Positions 33,352 to 45,785 of a stretch of DNA of 64,000 bases are shown one piece after another (positions within the stretch are counted from its first letter, which is position 1; the number at the start of each line of letters is the position of its first letter). Below the pieces are notes generated by a model, which was not told where the DNA came from, ran no database searches, and saw nothing but the letters and a program-made list of their open reading frames with translations. Position numbers and translations under genes: made by a program. This DNA comes from Rosa chinensis (lineage: Eukaryota > Streptophyta > Magnoliopsida > Rosales > Rosaceae), in assembly GCF_002994745.2 (NCBI RefSeq), contig NC_037094.1:66526319-66590318 (forward strand), written 5' to 3'.

Positions 33352-34200
33352 GTTGCCAACTTGTTAAGTCACTTTGATAGCATTCTATTGGTGTTATAAG
33401 CTGTAACAATATTTTTTTCGATCGCAAACAATATCATCAATGTGTTGATTGATAAAGTCACCAAATTTTGTTTACTTTCTACATCATTGGGGTCATTGTA
33501 CTGTCTTGCTAGAAATCATGTTGGAAGTAGAAAGGCAAATAAAATGGCTGTGGAGGTTGCAAGAACCCTAGAAATCTAGGCACAAAGATGAATGAGGAAG
33601 ACGAAATAGCTAGAGAGAAAAAGCTACCAAACTTTTGATTTTTTCTTTGAAACTGTTTTTTACAATTGAGCCAAGCTAGCTATTATGAGCTGATTAGTTC
33701 CTTTTATACTATTACATGAATAACAAACTCTCTCTAACAGATCAATTAGCACTGACTAATTGCTAGCTGTACTAACTAATAACTAACAGCAGCATGAGAT
33801 ATTTGACACGTACCCTTCTCCAATCTATCACTACAACTAATTTCTCTCACTTGATCTTTGTCTGAATGAGTACCACGTGTGCATTTTGTTGATGATGAGC
33901 CTTGTGATGAGGCTTGTTGACTGAGATCAAATCTTGATCCTTGAATTGGTTGACTTGATAGTTGTTTTTTATATGTGTATACTGATCCTTGATTGTGCTG
34001 ACCTTGATGCATGAGTTACATTCTTCACTTTATCATGTCTATTATTGTAATAGCCATGCAATATTTTTTTACAATCTGCTCTATCATTTCTAAAAGATTT
34101 TTTTTCTCCTAAGATTGTATTTATCACTGTTAACTATTGCCGTGCTTAGGAAGCTAATGGGAAGTTCAAGTTCAGTATTGTAAGGGAAGAAGAGGGCTGA
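30811..34200. other. CACTA left arm, non-coding
   Basis: There is no supported gene over 3.4 kb. A 39-nt T run lies at 33319-33357. On the minus strand about 33560-33800 has LTR-like traits (TGTTAGTTATTAG start, TATAAAAGG box), and a 78-codon frame (33776-34012) runs into it. This may be a scrap of a retroelement captured by the CACTA, but I find no border or TSD. Confidence 0.4.
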
Positions 34201-34380
34201 AAAATCCAAGTCATTGAATAAGTGTGTCGAAAGCTAGCAGTAAATATTGCTTTGATTGAAAAGTTCCAAGTCATTGAGCAAGTGTGTTGAAAGCTAGCAG
34301 TAAATATTGCTTTGATTGAAAAGTTTCAAGTCATTCAGCAAGTGTGTTGAAAGCTAGCAGTAAATATTATTTTGACTAAA
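34201..34380. repeat. Three 60-bp tandem repeats
   Basis: Period exactly 60 bp: each unit has CCAAGTCATT-like and AAAGCTAGCAGTAAATATT blocks. They lie about 300-480 bp upstream of the TNP2 start. Confidence 0.93.
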
Positions 34381-34430
34381 AAGGTTAGAAAATTTTATCT
34401 CTTATATATAAGCACATGCATATATTTACA

Positions 34431-34453
34431 TACACACACACACACACACACAC
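34431..34453. repeat. (CA)n microsatellite
   Basis: About eleven CA units upstream of the transposase gene. Confidence 0.9.
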
Positions 34454-34688
34454 GAACATTTGCTGAGCATGGAATGTTTTATGCTATCGTTTTATCTTGC
34501 ATGTGATCTTTCTTGTTTGCAACTGCCACATTCTACAGTTTTATATTTGGTTATGTTTGTTATTAATATATAGTCTCTAAGTTCTTTTGGATTATATTTG
34601 CTGAATTGTCTTCACATGCCTTAGTTTACCATTAGTGGTGCTTCATATATGTAAATATTTTGACATTTAGTATTAATACTAGATATAA

Positions 34689-37600
34689 ATGGATAAAAGT
34701 TGGATGTCTATGGATAGAAGATCAGATGAATACGAGAATGGGGTTGATCGGTTTTGTGAATTTGCTCTACACCATGCTGCTGATCCTACTTCCATTCGTT
34801 GTCCTTGTTTAGATTGTGGACATGTTAAACCACAAACTATTATGGAGGTTAGAAATCATTTGTTTTGTTATGGTATTGATCAAAGCTATGTTACATGGTA
34901 TTGGGATGGAGAGCCTATTCCTAGTTCAGATCTGGGAAAAAAAAATGGAATCTGGGAAAGCTACAATCAAAACATTTTTATGGAAAACACTGTAGATATG
35001 GTTGAAGCTGCGAAGGATGAATATGTTAGCAATCCAGAAGCATTTGAGAAGTTGCTGGAAGATGCCGAGAAACCCATATACGCTGGTTGTGTTAAGTTTA
35101 CTAAGTTATCAACTCTAGTCAGATTGTATAACTTGAAAGCACAAGGTGGGTGGTCTGATAAAAGCTTTTCTGCATTATTGAAATTCTTACAAGAACTACT
35201 TCCACAAATGAATGAGATGCCTTCAACCTTGTATGAAGCAAAGAAGACATTAGGGTCCTTGGGGATGGAGTATGAGAAAATACACGCATGCCCTAATGAT
35301 TGCATCCTATATAGGAAAGAGTATTCAGAAGCATCTGTATGTCCTACTTGTGGTATGTCTAGATGGAAGGTTAGTAAGAATTCAAGTGAAGTTAAGAAAA
35401 AACAAGTACCAGCAAAGGTTTTATGGTATTTTCCCCCAATCCCTAGATTTAGAAGGATGTTTCGTAATAGGGATACAGCAAAAAACTTAATATGGCATGC
35501 CACAGAAAGAGAAGAAGATGGTAAACTTCGCCATCCAGCGGACTCTGCTTCATGGAAGCTTGTAGATCACATGTGGCCAGATTTTGGGGATGACCCTAGA
35601 AACCTCCGATTGGCAATTTCAGCAGATGGAATAAATCCTCATGGGAATCTTAGTAGTAGGTATAGTTGTTGGCCGGTTCTTATGGTCACCTATAACCTAC
35701 CACCATGGTTGTGTATGAAAAGAAAATTTATTATGCTAACAATGTTAATATCTGGTCCTAAGCAGCCAGGTAATGACATTGATGTCTATTTGGCACCATT
35801 GATAGACGATTTAAAGACTTTGTGGGATGTTGGTGTCAAGGCATATGATGCATACAGACAAGAGACCTTTATGTTAAAGGCTATTTTGCTATGGACAATA
35901 AATGACTTCCCTGCATATGGGAATTTGTGTGGTTGTAGTGTCAAGGGATATAAAGCGTGTCCAATTTGTGGTGATAATACACATTCTGAATGGCTAAAGT
36001 TTGGTAATAAGGTTTCATTTGCTGGCCATAGAAAATATCTACCGAGTGATCATGTTTTCAGAAAACAAAAGAGTCCGTTTAATGGTCAACAAGAGTTTGG
36101 AACAGCTCCACATCCTTTAAGCGGGGAGGAAATTCTGGAAAGAGTTAAAGGGATTAAATCATCATGGGGGAAGAAAGTGTTGAATTCTAAAAAGCCAAAA
36201 GTCAAAGTTCAGCTTGGAAAAAGGAAGGCTGTAGATGGAGTTAATGTTAAAAACAAAAAGGAGATCAATGATCAGCTTACTAGTTACTGGAAAAAAAAAT
36301 CAATATTCTTTGATCTACCGTATTGGAGTTCGTTGCATATTAGACATTGTTTAGATGTGATGCACATTGAGAAAAACGTGTGCGAGAGTCTAATTGGAAC
36401 GCTGCTGAACATTCCTGGGAAAAGCAAAGATAGTGTTGCAGCAAGAAAGGATCTTGTGGAAAAAGGTTTGCGGAAAGGTTTGGCACCTAAGGAAGGCAAA
36501 AAAAAGACATATCTCCCTGCCGCACCGTATACATTGTCAAAGAAGGAAAAACAATCAGTTTGTGGTTCTTTGTTTGGATTTAAGGGACCAAAAAATTTCT
36601 CATCCAATTTTAAAAATCTAGTTTCTATGCACGAGTTGAAGCTTTTTGGTCTTAAGTCTCACGATTGTCATATACTTATGCAACATCTCATTCCGGTGGC
36701 TATTCGTGCAGTCTTACCTAAGCATGTGAGATATGCAATTACAAGATTTTGTGTGTTCTTCAATGCTTTATGCAGCAAAACCATTGATGTTTTACAGCTA
36801 GACAAAATTCAAAGTGGTCTTGTTGAGACTTTGTGTTTACTTGAGAAGATATTCCCACCATCTTTTTTTGATATAATGGTTCATCTCACAGTCCACCTTA
36901 TTCGAGAACTGCGGTTATGTGGGCCTGTATATTTGCATTGGATGTACCCATTTGAACGGTACATGAGTGTCCTAAAAGACTATGTGAGAAATCGCAATCG
37001 TCCTGAAGGTTGTATGGCTGAAGCTTATATTGCTGAGGAAGCAGTGGATTTCTGTGCAGATTACTTGTCTGGAGTACATGCTATTGGACTCCCTCCCAAA
37101 GCTCATTTATATCTAAAATATTATAATGCTCCATTAGGAAGTGGATGTGTGGTGACTGCTTGTTCGAAGCTAAGGCATCAAGCACATCTTTCTGTTTTGG
37201 ACAACACAGCTGAAGTTCGGCCATATATAGAGTATGTTTTGAATTCCCTACTGTTTATTTTACTTACTATTGATGATATAAATAATTCCTACATTATGGC
37301 TGAGTTATAATTTGTTTTATGTTATGAACTGCAATATTTGCAGTGAGCATTTGGAGATATTGAAATTGGAGCAACCTCAAAAGTCTAAGGCAGAAAAGTG
37401 GCTTAGAGATGAACACAATCGAAGATTTAGCAATTGGTTGCAACAAAGAGTAAGTAGAACACAACATATTCTTATTCTTCTTCATTCCAGCAGTATTGTT
37501 TATCTTGTAATAATGTTCAAGTGTTAAATCTGGTTTTTATTTTTCATTTTTTATATTTGTCATTTCTAATGCTTCAAATATTTTCTAATCAACCACTTTC

Positions 37601-38260
37601 ATATTTGTCCAGGTAGAGCTTGAGCTTAATAGTCCTGAAAATGAGATATCAGAAATCTTGAGGTGGTTGGCACATGGTCCTCGATGCGAAGTGAAAAAGT
37701 TTTCTGGATATACAGTAAATGGATCTGACTATCACACAAAGGCTTGGGATAATGAGCATGTCCAACAAAACAGTGGGGTGACCTTAAATGCAGATGCATT
37801 GCTAGTTTCTAGTGCCAAAGATAGGAATCCTATAGATGATGAGATGACTTTCTACGGGGTGATTCAAGAGATATGGGAGCTCAACTACAATAGCTTCACG
37901 CGAGTTATGTTTAAATGTGATTGGGTTGCAAACAGTAAGAAGGGGATAAAAGTAGAGGATTTTGGATTCACCTTAGTTGACCTTAGTAGGATTGGGCACA
38001 AGTCTGATTCATTTGTTTTAGCTGATCTTGTGCAAAAGGTGTTTTACATTGAAGATCCAGCAGACTCAAGGTGGTCAGTTGTATTACAAGCACCCCAATT
38101 AGACTGGTTAAATGAAGATGAGCTGGGGGATACTACACTTGATCATCAATCTTTTCCCCATTCACTGCCATCTATTAATACATTTGATATAATGACTGAG
38201 AATGATGCAGTTTATGTGAGAACTGATTGTGAAGGCACATGGGTCGAAGAGCATAGTTGA
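34689..38260 (+). CDS. CACTA TNP2-type transposase (three exons)
   Basis: Model 34689-37231, 37344-37449, 37613-38260. The phases fit (GT-AG; GTATGT and GTAAGT donors), giving about 1098 residues. The N-terminus starts MDKSWM and carries a transposase-associated zinc-type domain (CPCLDCGH then H..CYGI). Next comes the Transposase_21 catalytic region (LWYFPPIPRFRRMF, LRLAISADGINPHG, DIDVYLAPLIDDLKTLW, LLWTINDFPAYGNLCG, KACPICGDNT). A DUF4218-like block follows (ILMQHLIPVAIRAVLP, VHLTVHLIRELRLCGPV, MYPFERYM) and a C-terminal DUF4216-like block (YGVIQEIWELNY). TNP2 cuts at the CACTA ends. No disabling lesion is seen. Confidence 0.92.
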
Positions 38261-38498
38261 CTAGTTTCTGCTTTAGATAAATAACAGATGCATGTTGCTG
38301 TTGGCATGATGTTAGTTCTGAACTTATTTGCTTGATTAGCTTATTTGCTTGATGTTTTATACTGGTGTGGTTTTGTGCTTTGATACATTTATTCTGTATA
38401 TTGATTGCTGAACAGGTTTGTACTAATGTGGTTTTCTGTTTGTACTGGTGGCAATACTGATCTGTTTTTTTTTTTTAATTCTTTCAGGTGTTAAAGTT

Positions 38499-41400
38499 AT
38501 GGATCCAGAAGAAGAAAATCATGATACTGAAGATGACTTGTCATCTGATGAGAAGAAGGGGAGAGGTCCAACTCTGATGTCCGACATTATTCATAGTAGG
38601 AGTAAGGGGGCTCGAATGGAAGTCACATATAACAAAAAGGGGCAACCAATTGGTCTGGGAGGGAAGAGACTAGCCACTTTTATTGGGGTAATGGCTCGAA
38701 CTACCATCCCAATCACATATGAGACTTGGCCAGCCGTGAAGAATTCACTTAAAGAAATTATATGGAGTATGGTTCAGGTATGTGCAGCGTTATTTTTTAA
38801 TTTTCCTTATAAGTTTTGTTTGAACTTTGAATAAATTATGGTAATGAGTCAATACTTGTTTTCTTGCATATTTATAGAAATCATTCATTGTGGATCCAAG
38901 AAGCAAGAAAGATGTCTTGAGTAGTGCAGGAAGGAGATGGAAATCATTTAAGAGCACTTTAACTACAAAATATATATTGAAGTATAAAGATCGACGGAGC
39001 CTCTTAAAGAAAAAACCTGAAGAGTACGAGTTCATTACTCAACCTCAGTGGGAAGCTTTTGTGAAATCTCGATTAACTCCTGAATTTTTGGTAGGCCACA
39101 TCTTTTGTTTAACATTAGCTTTAGGTGTCCTCTTTCTATTACTTAATGTTTTGTACTCATGCGTCATTGTTAAGAATTTAAACTGTTAAAATCTCATGCT
39201 TTTGGTTTATGTTAATAGGAAATTCATGAGGACCACTCAAGGAGACGAGCTTTACATGAGTATGATCATCGAATGTCCAGGAAAGGCTATGCTAATTTGG
39301 AAGAGGAACTTGTAAGCACATTTCTAGTGTGAATTTGTTGATATACGTTTATGTGCATATGATCTAATTACATGTTTTTGTAAACAGAAATCTGAGTTAG
39401 GGACTGAAGAAGATATTGATAGAGCCATCTTATGGAAGAAAGGGCGTGTCGATAAAAAGGGTAACTATTTGAGTGAGACAACCAAACAACGTGCTGAGAA
39501 AATTGTGAGTTTAGATTTATCGGACCTTAATCATCTTAAAAGCCTAAATGTACATGGTTGGTTCATGTTTCATATTTGAGTCTCACGATTGGTGTAATTA
39601 ATCTTTCTTAGGATGCTTTAACGAAAGACGTGAAAGAAGGAATTGTGTCTGCTGTTGGTAGGAATGACATTTTGACTCAAGCTTTGGAGACACCGGAGCA
39701 ATCAGGCCGTGTAAGAGGTGCTGGACAATTTGTTACGCACAAGGTGTACTTTAATACATCTAGATATAAGCCTGCAACCAAGACACAAATGTTGGAACAA
39801 CAATTGGAATTGATGCAAAACCAGATCAACATGTTTGCTTCATTATTGGATCCCGAGAAGTTGGATCCAGCTAAACTAAACATGATGCGAGACATGTTCA
39901 GATCTAATAATGGATCTGAAAAAGCTAGTTGCTCAGTCGACAAGGAGAAAAATCAGTCCTCTAAGGAGGAAATATCTAAGGTGGCATCCAAGGAAGAAAT
40001 TGAGAAAAAAGCTACTGCAAAAAAGGTTCGGAAAGTGGACGACAATCCATCTCCAATTGATAGCAGTAGAGAGAGCAAGAAGGTATATAAATTCTTATAA
40101 TTTAAGGGTCTTTTACTCATTTGTATCTTATTGACATGCTATATATGTTTTGTGGAAGGCAAAGCAACAATACAAAGGGGGACTAATGATGAGAGAGATA
40201 ACCGCGTTGGAAGTTGACAATGTGATAACATCAACAGAGAAAGCATATATTCCTATTGAGACAATAAATGTTGGAAAAAAGGTATGTATCATTGTGACTT
40301 GTGCATCCTTCTAATTGTATTATTAATCATAAGTATTGTAGGTATGGTGTTGGCTATAAGCTTATGATTTGAATTCATTTATTTTAAGGGAAAAAAATGT
40401 AAGCTGGCAGTAGACACGAAAGATAACATTGTTGCAATGGGAACTGTAATAATGTTGGATGGACCGATACATGGAGTGCCATTAGGAGCAGAAAATGTAC
40501 GTACCTCAGTTGATGTGCCTATCAAGGAAGATGCTTATCTTCCAATCCCAAATGTATCAGGTGACATATTTACAGTAAAGCAAGCCATTGGTACTCATGT
40601 TGCTTGGCCTCGACATCTTGTCTTAATGTCACATGAAGAGGTATATACTAAGCCAATTATAATTTCCATCACTAGAAGTTAAATATGGTATTTACATGTT
40701 ATTTTAATTCACATTTAGAACTCAATGAACACTCAGAAATGTTCAAGTAAAATACCATGCAAACAAGCAGCATACAAGATGCCTGTGTCCGTACATCTTC
40801 TACTGCGTTTGGCAAGAACAATAGATGAATCTATAGCTATGTCGGTCCCAATGGAAGATGGTGTGTTTGGCAACGACCACAATACATTCATAAACAGTAA
40901 TGACATTATCCAATTTTGTTTGATGCAGCCAATATCGACTATTTGCATTTCTATCTACATGAGGTTAGAGATATTTCAATGTTTAATGAAGAATTCGCAT
41001 TTGTGGTTTTTTATTTCAGAAAATTTACTGGTCTTTTTTCTTTTGTGTAGACACCTCTGGTCATTGTTGAAAATGAAGGAAGAGGATCACTTGTATGCAT
41101 TTGTGGATCCTGGCCGCATCTCTAATGAAGCTGGAAAGGTTGAGGCAAGATCATGTGCGCTATCACTAAGATTAGAGTCTGCCCAATTAGATCAGTTAAT
41201 TCTTGCTCCTTATAATACAGGGTATGTTTATTGTTGTATGACATTTCAAGTTATTTTTATTAGGAGATGCATGAACTATAAAGTAAAAGCTATTTTATTT
41301 TTTAATGCAGGAATCATTGGTTGTTGGCTGCCATTAACCCGTTTACTGCATTGGTGTATTATTTCGACCCATTGGGTAATACTAACATCAATCCAGGAAT

Positions 41401-42265
41401 GAAGAATATCGTAGAGCTGTAATGATTCTATCCTCTACTTTTCATGATCTGAAAATTGAATTAAATGAGATGTTGAGTGTTTCCTAATGTATAGTTTGTT
41501 AAGTTATTTATGGTTTAAAATTGGATTGATGTTGTTTCCATGGTGGTCATCGGATCACTAGCTTGCTGTTTTCTTATTGAGCTCATTATTGATGCAGTGC
41601 CATTAAAATGTTTAATGCTCAAAAGGGAAGAAAGAATCGTAAAAAAGTTCATTGGGAGGTGGTTAAGGTACATTTCCACCTTTTTTTTCCTTTGACATGA
41701 TGGTAAACCAGTAGCTGCAATATTGATCTTCAATTATTGTATAGTGTCCCAGACAACCTGGATCGGTGGAGTGTGGATATTATGTCATGAAATACATGAA
41801 AGAAATTATTGGAACTCCAAGCAGCTCAATTTTAAATATGGTTAGTAATAAGGTGAATTAGCTCAGTTTGTTACTGGTTGCATGTTGATTAGTTGTAGCC
41901 CGATCATTTTTGTGTACTAGTTGTTTGGATCAGTTTTAGCTCAATTCTAAGTGTTGCTTGCATGCTTTGATTAATTGTACCTCAATTTTGGTCCAACTGG
42001 TTGTTTTGAGATAGTTGTACCTCATGCTTGTGTACTGCTTACATGTTATGATTAATTGTGATTGCTTACTAGCAAGTTGATTCTTAATGTGGTCATAAAC
42101 TTTTTATAGTAATATTCATTATATAATAATGTAATAAATATATCTATTGATCGATCATTTCAGTTTGAGGGAAAAGAGACATACACTCAAGAGGAGATTG
42201 ATGTAGTTCGAGTAGAGTGGGCAGAGCAGGTTGATGGATATATCCAAGATGAAGTAAAATACTAG
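38499..42265 (+). CDS. CACTA second gene: Transposase_24/TNPA-like protein with C48 (Ulp1-like) peptidase C-terminus
   Basis: A chain of small exons with GT-AG borders in register: 38499-38777, 38878-39090, 39219-39311, 39388-39504, 39612-40082, 40159-40281, 40389-40640, 40720 onward, then others to a TAG at 42263. The start MDPEEENHDTEDD is acidic. RTTIPITYETWPAVKNSLK and DPRSKKDVLSSAGRRWKSFK match plant CACTA accessory proteins. A coiled-coil-like KTQMLEQQLELMQNQI segment follows. The last exons show a C48-type triad: NHWLLAAINP (His), VYYFDPLG (Asp) and SVECGYYVMKYM (Cys). Exons after about 40960 are less certain. Role: probably end binding, plus a peptidase activity of unknown use. Confidence 0.75.
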
Positions 42266-42685
42266 CATCTATGCAAATACGTATATTTCTTATTTCTGGG
42301 TATGAATTGAGTTTTATATGTAGCAACAACTAGCTTTGAATTATGTGTCTTACGATCAGTAGTAGTAGTACATTAATTCTGGATGTTGGACTTGTTGTTT
42401 TTGCAGGTATTACTTGTTTTGGATGGTATGAATTCAGTTATATATGTAGCAGCAGCAGCAGCTAGCTTTGACTTATGTAGCTAGCTTCAAATTAGTCATA
42501 GTAGAACATTCTGGGCATGTTGGACTTTTGGTTTTTGCAGGCTACTTCTTTTGGATCTTAGACATGTATTAAGGAATGTTCTATATATATAGACTTGTTT
42601 GATGTGTACTCGCTGTTATGCGCGCACTTTTTATAATATGAGATCGTTTCCCTTATGGATTTAATACTTCGAGTACATAATTTGT

Positions 42686-43147
42686 GTGTCCTTATATAGA
42701 AAAGAGGACACATTTGATAGTGTATTTTGTGTGACCTCTTATAGATTTAAGGACTCTATTTTCAGAGTTTTTAGGACACAATTTATGTGTTCTTTTATAA
42801 AATAGAGGACACATTTGGGATTGTTGTTTTTGTGTCCTCTCATACATTTAAGGACTCCATTTCCAGTACTTTTAGGACACACTTTGTGTGTCCTCGTATA
42901 GAAAAAAGGACACTTATTTCATAATATAAGGATGCAATTTAGGTGTCCTCTTATGGATATAAGGACACCTCGTCCAAAGCTATTAGGACACATAAACTGT
43001 GTCCTCGTATAGATAAGAGGACACATTTCCGGTGTCCTTGTTTCGGACTTACAATGACTCCCGGATAGAGGACTCTTTTTTAAAGAGTCCTTGTATGTAT
43101 TTAAGGACACGGTTTCAATGTCCTTAAATCATGTTTTTGTAGTAGTG
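42686..43147. repeat. CACTA right subterminal repeat zone and TIR
   Basis: About nine GGACAC and six GTGTCC motifs occur in 430 bp, ending in the TIR TTGTAGTAGTG. The density exceeds the left end. Confidence 0.8.
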
Positions 43148-45005
43148 CTGTCGTCCCCGGTGCCAGGATGGTCCCCATCCCCACCATCTTCTCCGTCTCC
43201 TCCTCCCTCACCTCCACCTGCAGCTATTTCCGACCCGCCTCCTCTCGGCCCACCACCGATCCGTCGCTCCACCCGCTCCACTGCGCCGCCTGCTCGGTTT
43301 GCCGATATCGACTTCTCCAAGCCTCAATCCAATGCTTGCACTTACCAATCGCCCTTCTTCCCGCCAGGTCCTTCCAAAGGTATGCGGTATCCGTTGGCAA
43401 ATTATGTCTCTTATCATCGTTACACTCCTACCTACTCCTCTTTTGTGGCTCAGCTCAGTGCCGTCTGTGAACCGACCTCTTATTCTGAGGCGGTTACTGT
43501 TCCGGAATGGAGGGATGCCATGCGTTCTGAATTGGAGGCCTTGCAGGGCCAACGGTACCTGGACCCTTACCACGTTGCCCCCTGGGAAGATCCCTATTGG
43601 TTGTAGGTGGGTTTACAAGGTCAAGCACAAGTCTGATGGTTCGATTGAAAGATACAAGGCCAGGTTGGTGGCCAAAGGCTTCACACAGTTAGCAGGTATT
43701 GACTATCAGGACACCTTCTCTCCTACTGCTAAAATTGTTACAGTCCGTTGTCTCCTTGCTTTCGACGCATCTCGTGGTTGGTCCCTTTATCAACTCGATG
43801 TCAACAATGCCTTTCTCCATGGCAACCTGGATGAAGAAATTTATATGTCTCCACCGCCTGGGCTCCGGAGACAGGGGGAGGAGCATTTGGTTTGTCGGTT
43901 GCATAAATCCTTGTACGGTCTGAAACAGGCTTCAAGGCAGTGGTTTTCTAGATTTTCAGAAGTTATTCAGTCTGCTGGCTTTGTGCAATCTAGAGCAGAC
44001 TACTCTCTTTTTACCAGGAGGCAAGGCAAGTCTTTTACAGTCTTATTGATATATGTTGATGATATATTAATTACTGGTAATGATCCTGTGAGTATAGCTG
44101 ATGTCAAGAAATTTTTGCATAAAACATTCCGTTTGAAAGATCTTGGCAATTTAAAGTATTTTCTTGGCATTGAAGTGTCAGCATCTAAGAGAGGGATATT
44201 TATTTGTCAGCGCAAGTATGCGTTAGAAATTATAAAAGATGCAGGATTATTGGGTGCTGCTCCTGTTGACACACCCATGGAACGTGGATTAAAGTTGTCA
44301 GATAAGACTGAGTTACTCAAAGATCCAGAGAAGTATAGGCGTTTGGTTAGAAGATTGATTTATCTCACAGTGTCAAGGCCGGATATTACATATCCTGTTC
44401 ATATATTAAGCAGGTTTATGCATCAGCCTCGAAAAGCTCATTGGGAAACAGCTTTGCGAGTGGTACGCTACCTCAAGTCAGCTCCTGGTCAAGGCTTGTT
44501 CTTTTCCTCAAATAGTGATCTTCGACTACGAGCTTGTTGTGACTCAGATTGGGCAGGATGTCCACTTACAAGAAGGTCTACTACAGGGTATTGTGTGTTC
44601 CTAGGGCCTTCTTTAATTTCATGGAAGTCAAAACGTCAGAAAACTGTCTCTCTTTCTTCAGCTGAAGCAGAGTATCATGCTATGACAGGAGCTTGCTGTG
44701 AATTAACTTGGCTACGTTATTTGCTTCAAGACTTGGGGATTTTACACCAGGAAACGGCATTGCTCTATTGTGACAACAAAGCTGCTTTACATATAGCAGC
44801 AAATCCAGTGTTTCATGAACGTACAAGGCATATAGAAATGGATTGTCACTATATCAGGGATAAGATTCAAGATGGTTCAGTGGAGACACAATTTTTGAGT
44901 TCTGGAAATCAACTGGCTGATGTTCTAACTAAAGCTCTTGGCAAGGAGGACTTCGAACTTATGATTCGCAAGTTGGGTGTGCAGGATATCCACTCTCCAA
45001 CTTGA
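43148..45005 (+). pseudogene. Copia RT-RNase H polyprotein, 3' part, frameshifted
   Basis: The Pro-rich linker resumes after CACTA, then [20 protein letters not shown]. Near 43545 the frame shifts by one base. The second frame has [27 protein letters not shown], the RT blocks [23 protein letters not shown] and [11 protein letters not shown], then RNase H ([35 protein letters not shown]) to the TGA at 45003. It would be a functional copia pol but for the frameshift and the CACTA. Confidence 0.92.
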
Positions 45006-45012
45006 GGGGGAG

Positions 45013-45228
45013 TGTTGGAAAGTAGAGCAAAATTAGCATCTTGTATAGCTGTTAACATTTAACACATTCACTCTATATCATCACATTGATTCTATATTAT
45101 TAGACATTAATAGGGCTAGAATAGGTTTCTTGTTTTGTATCCTAGAATCAAGCTGTGTTATTGTATATATGTGCTACAGATCAATAGAGCAATTATCTCT
45201 CCAGCAAATCTATCTTTGTTGTTTTTCA
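45013..45228 (+). repeat. 3' LTR of the ARF-inserted Copia
   Basis: 216 bp, about four differences from the 5' LTR (roughly 2%), so this insertion is older than the one in the TNL. Confidence 0.93.
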
Positions 45229-45281
45229 CATGGGCTCACCCTCTTAGCATTCTGCAGAACTTCAGGTTCATCCCATGTAAC
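45229..45281 (-). pseudogene. ARF17: ARF17-like auxin response factor, exon fragment before the Copia
   Basis: On the minus strand after a TAATAG acceptor it reads VTWDEPEVLQNAKRVSPW, the end of the conserved auxin-response (ARF) region. The next residues lie across the Copia at 27694. An intron directly before this block is usual in the ARF10/16/17 clade. Confidence 0.82.
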
Positions 45282-45785
45282 CTATTATATAGAGATCATC
45301 AGATAATTAAATACTAGGCATGAACTATAAAACATAAAATAGTATATGCTAAAGGCGATGAGTTCAACATACGACAAAATGTAAAATTTTAAAACATCCA
45401 CGCATATTTCTACAGAAATTTTCTACCTATATATAAACAACCACAGGTAGAACTGGTGTGTGTGTGCATTGTTATGTTAGCATGCCTGATATAATAGGTT
45501 ACTCTGAGTCTCTGGTAGAACTCAATGTGAAGCATCGAAATTCTGATTTCCTGAACTGTGAACATAGATGGAAAACAAATAACCATATGAATACAACTTT
45601 GATTCAGGTTGTAGATTCTGGTTTGCTGAACTGTGAACACAAATGGAAAACAAATTTCTAAACGGATTCAATCAAGGGAAACATTTTGAAAGAGCATACC
45701 CTCAACTCTCTAACACAACATTCTATGGATACTTATAATCTAAAACCTGAATCAAAGTTGTATTCACATGGCTATTTGTTTTCCA
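45282..45785. other. Intron-like or degenerate ARF17-like region with repeats
   Basis: Contains a 44-bp inverted repeat (45567-45610 and 45744-45787, two mismatches) and a direct repeat of CTGAACTGTGAACA(T/C)A. The expected middle part of the ARF region is not readable. Confidence 0.5.

Larger units (their letters stand above)
30713..43150 (+). mobile_element. CACTA (En/Spm) DNA transposon, 12.4 kb, nested in the Copia
   Basis: Left end CACTACTACAA at 30716 and right end TTGTAGTAGTG at 43147 are inverted repeats starting with CACTA. The 3-bp target duplication CTG lies at 30713-30715 and 43148-43150, as the superfamily requires. Subterminal GGACAC repeats occur at both ends. Inside are a TNP2-type transposase gene and a second multi-exon gene, both with clean splice signals and no internal stops that I can see, so this copy could be autonomous. 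Confidence 0.95.
27691..45232 (+). mobile_element. Ty1/copia element inserted in the ARF17-like gene, itself split by a CACTA
   Basis: LTRs 27695-27910 and 45013-45228 (216 bp each, about four differences). The duplicated target CATG (27691-27694 and 45229-45232) lies in the codons for the VSPW/WQV junction of the ARF. The PBS TGGTATCAGAGC follows the 5' LTR at 27911, and the polypurine tract TTGAGGGGGAG precedes the 3' LTR. Without the 12.4-kb CACTA insertion the element is about 5.1 kb, normal for copia. It encoded gag, protease, integrase, RT and RNase H in order. Confidence 0.95.

Noticed and set aside
33560..34012. Possible reverse Copia LTR or retroelement scrap within the CACTA left arm
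   Set aside because: A TATA-like box and TG start exist, but I found no matching second LTR, clear CA end or TSD.
43129..43573. Minus-strand frames opposite the Copia proline-rich linker
   Set aside because: Shadows of the repetitive Pro codons (Gly-rich on the complement).
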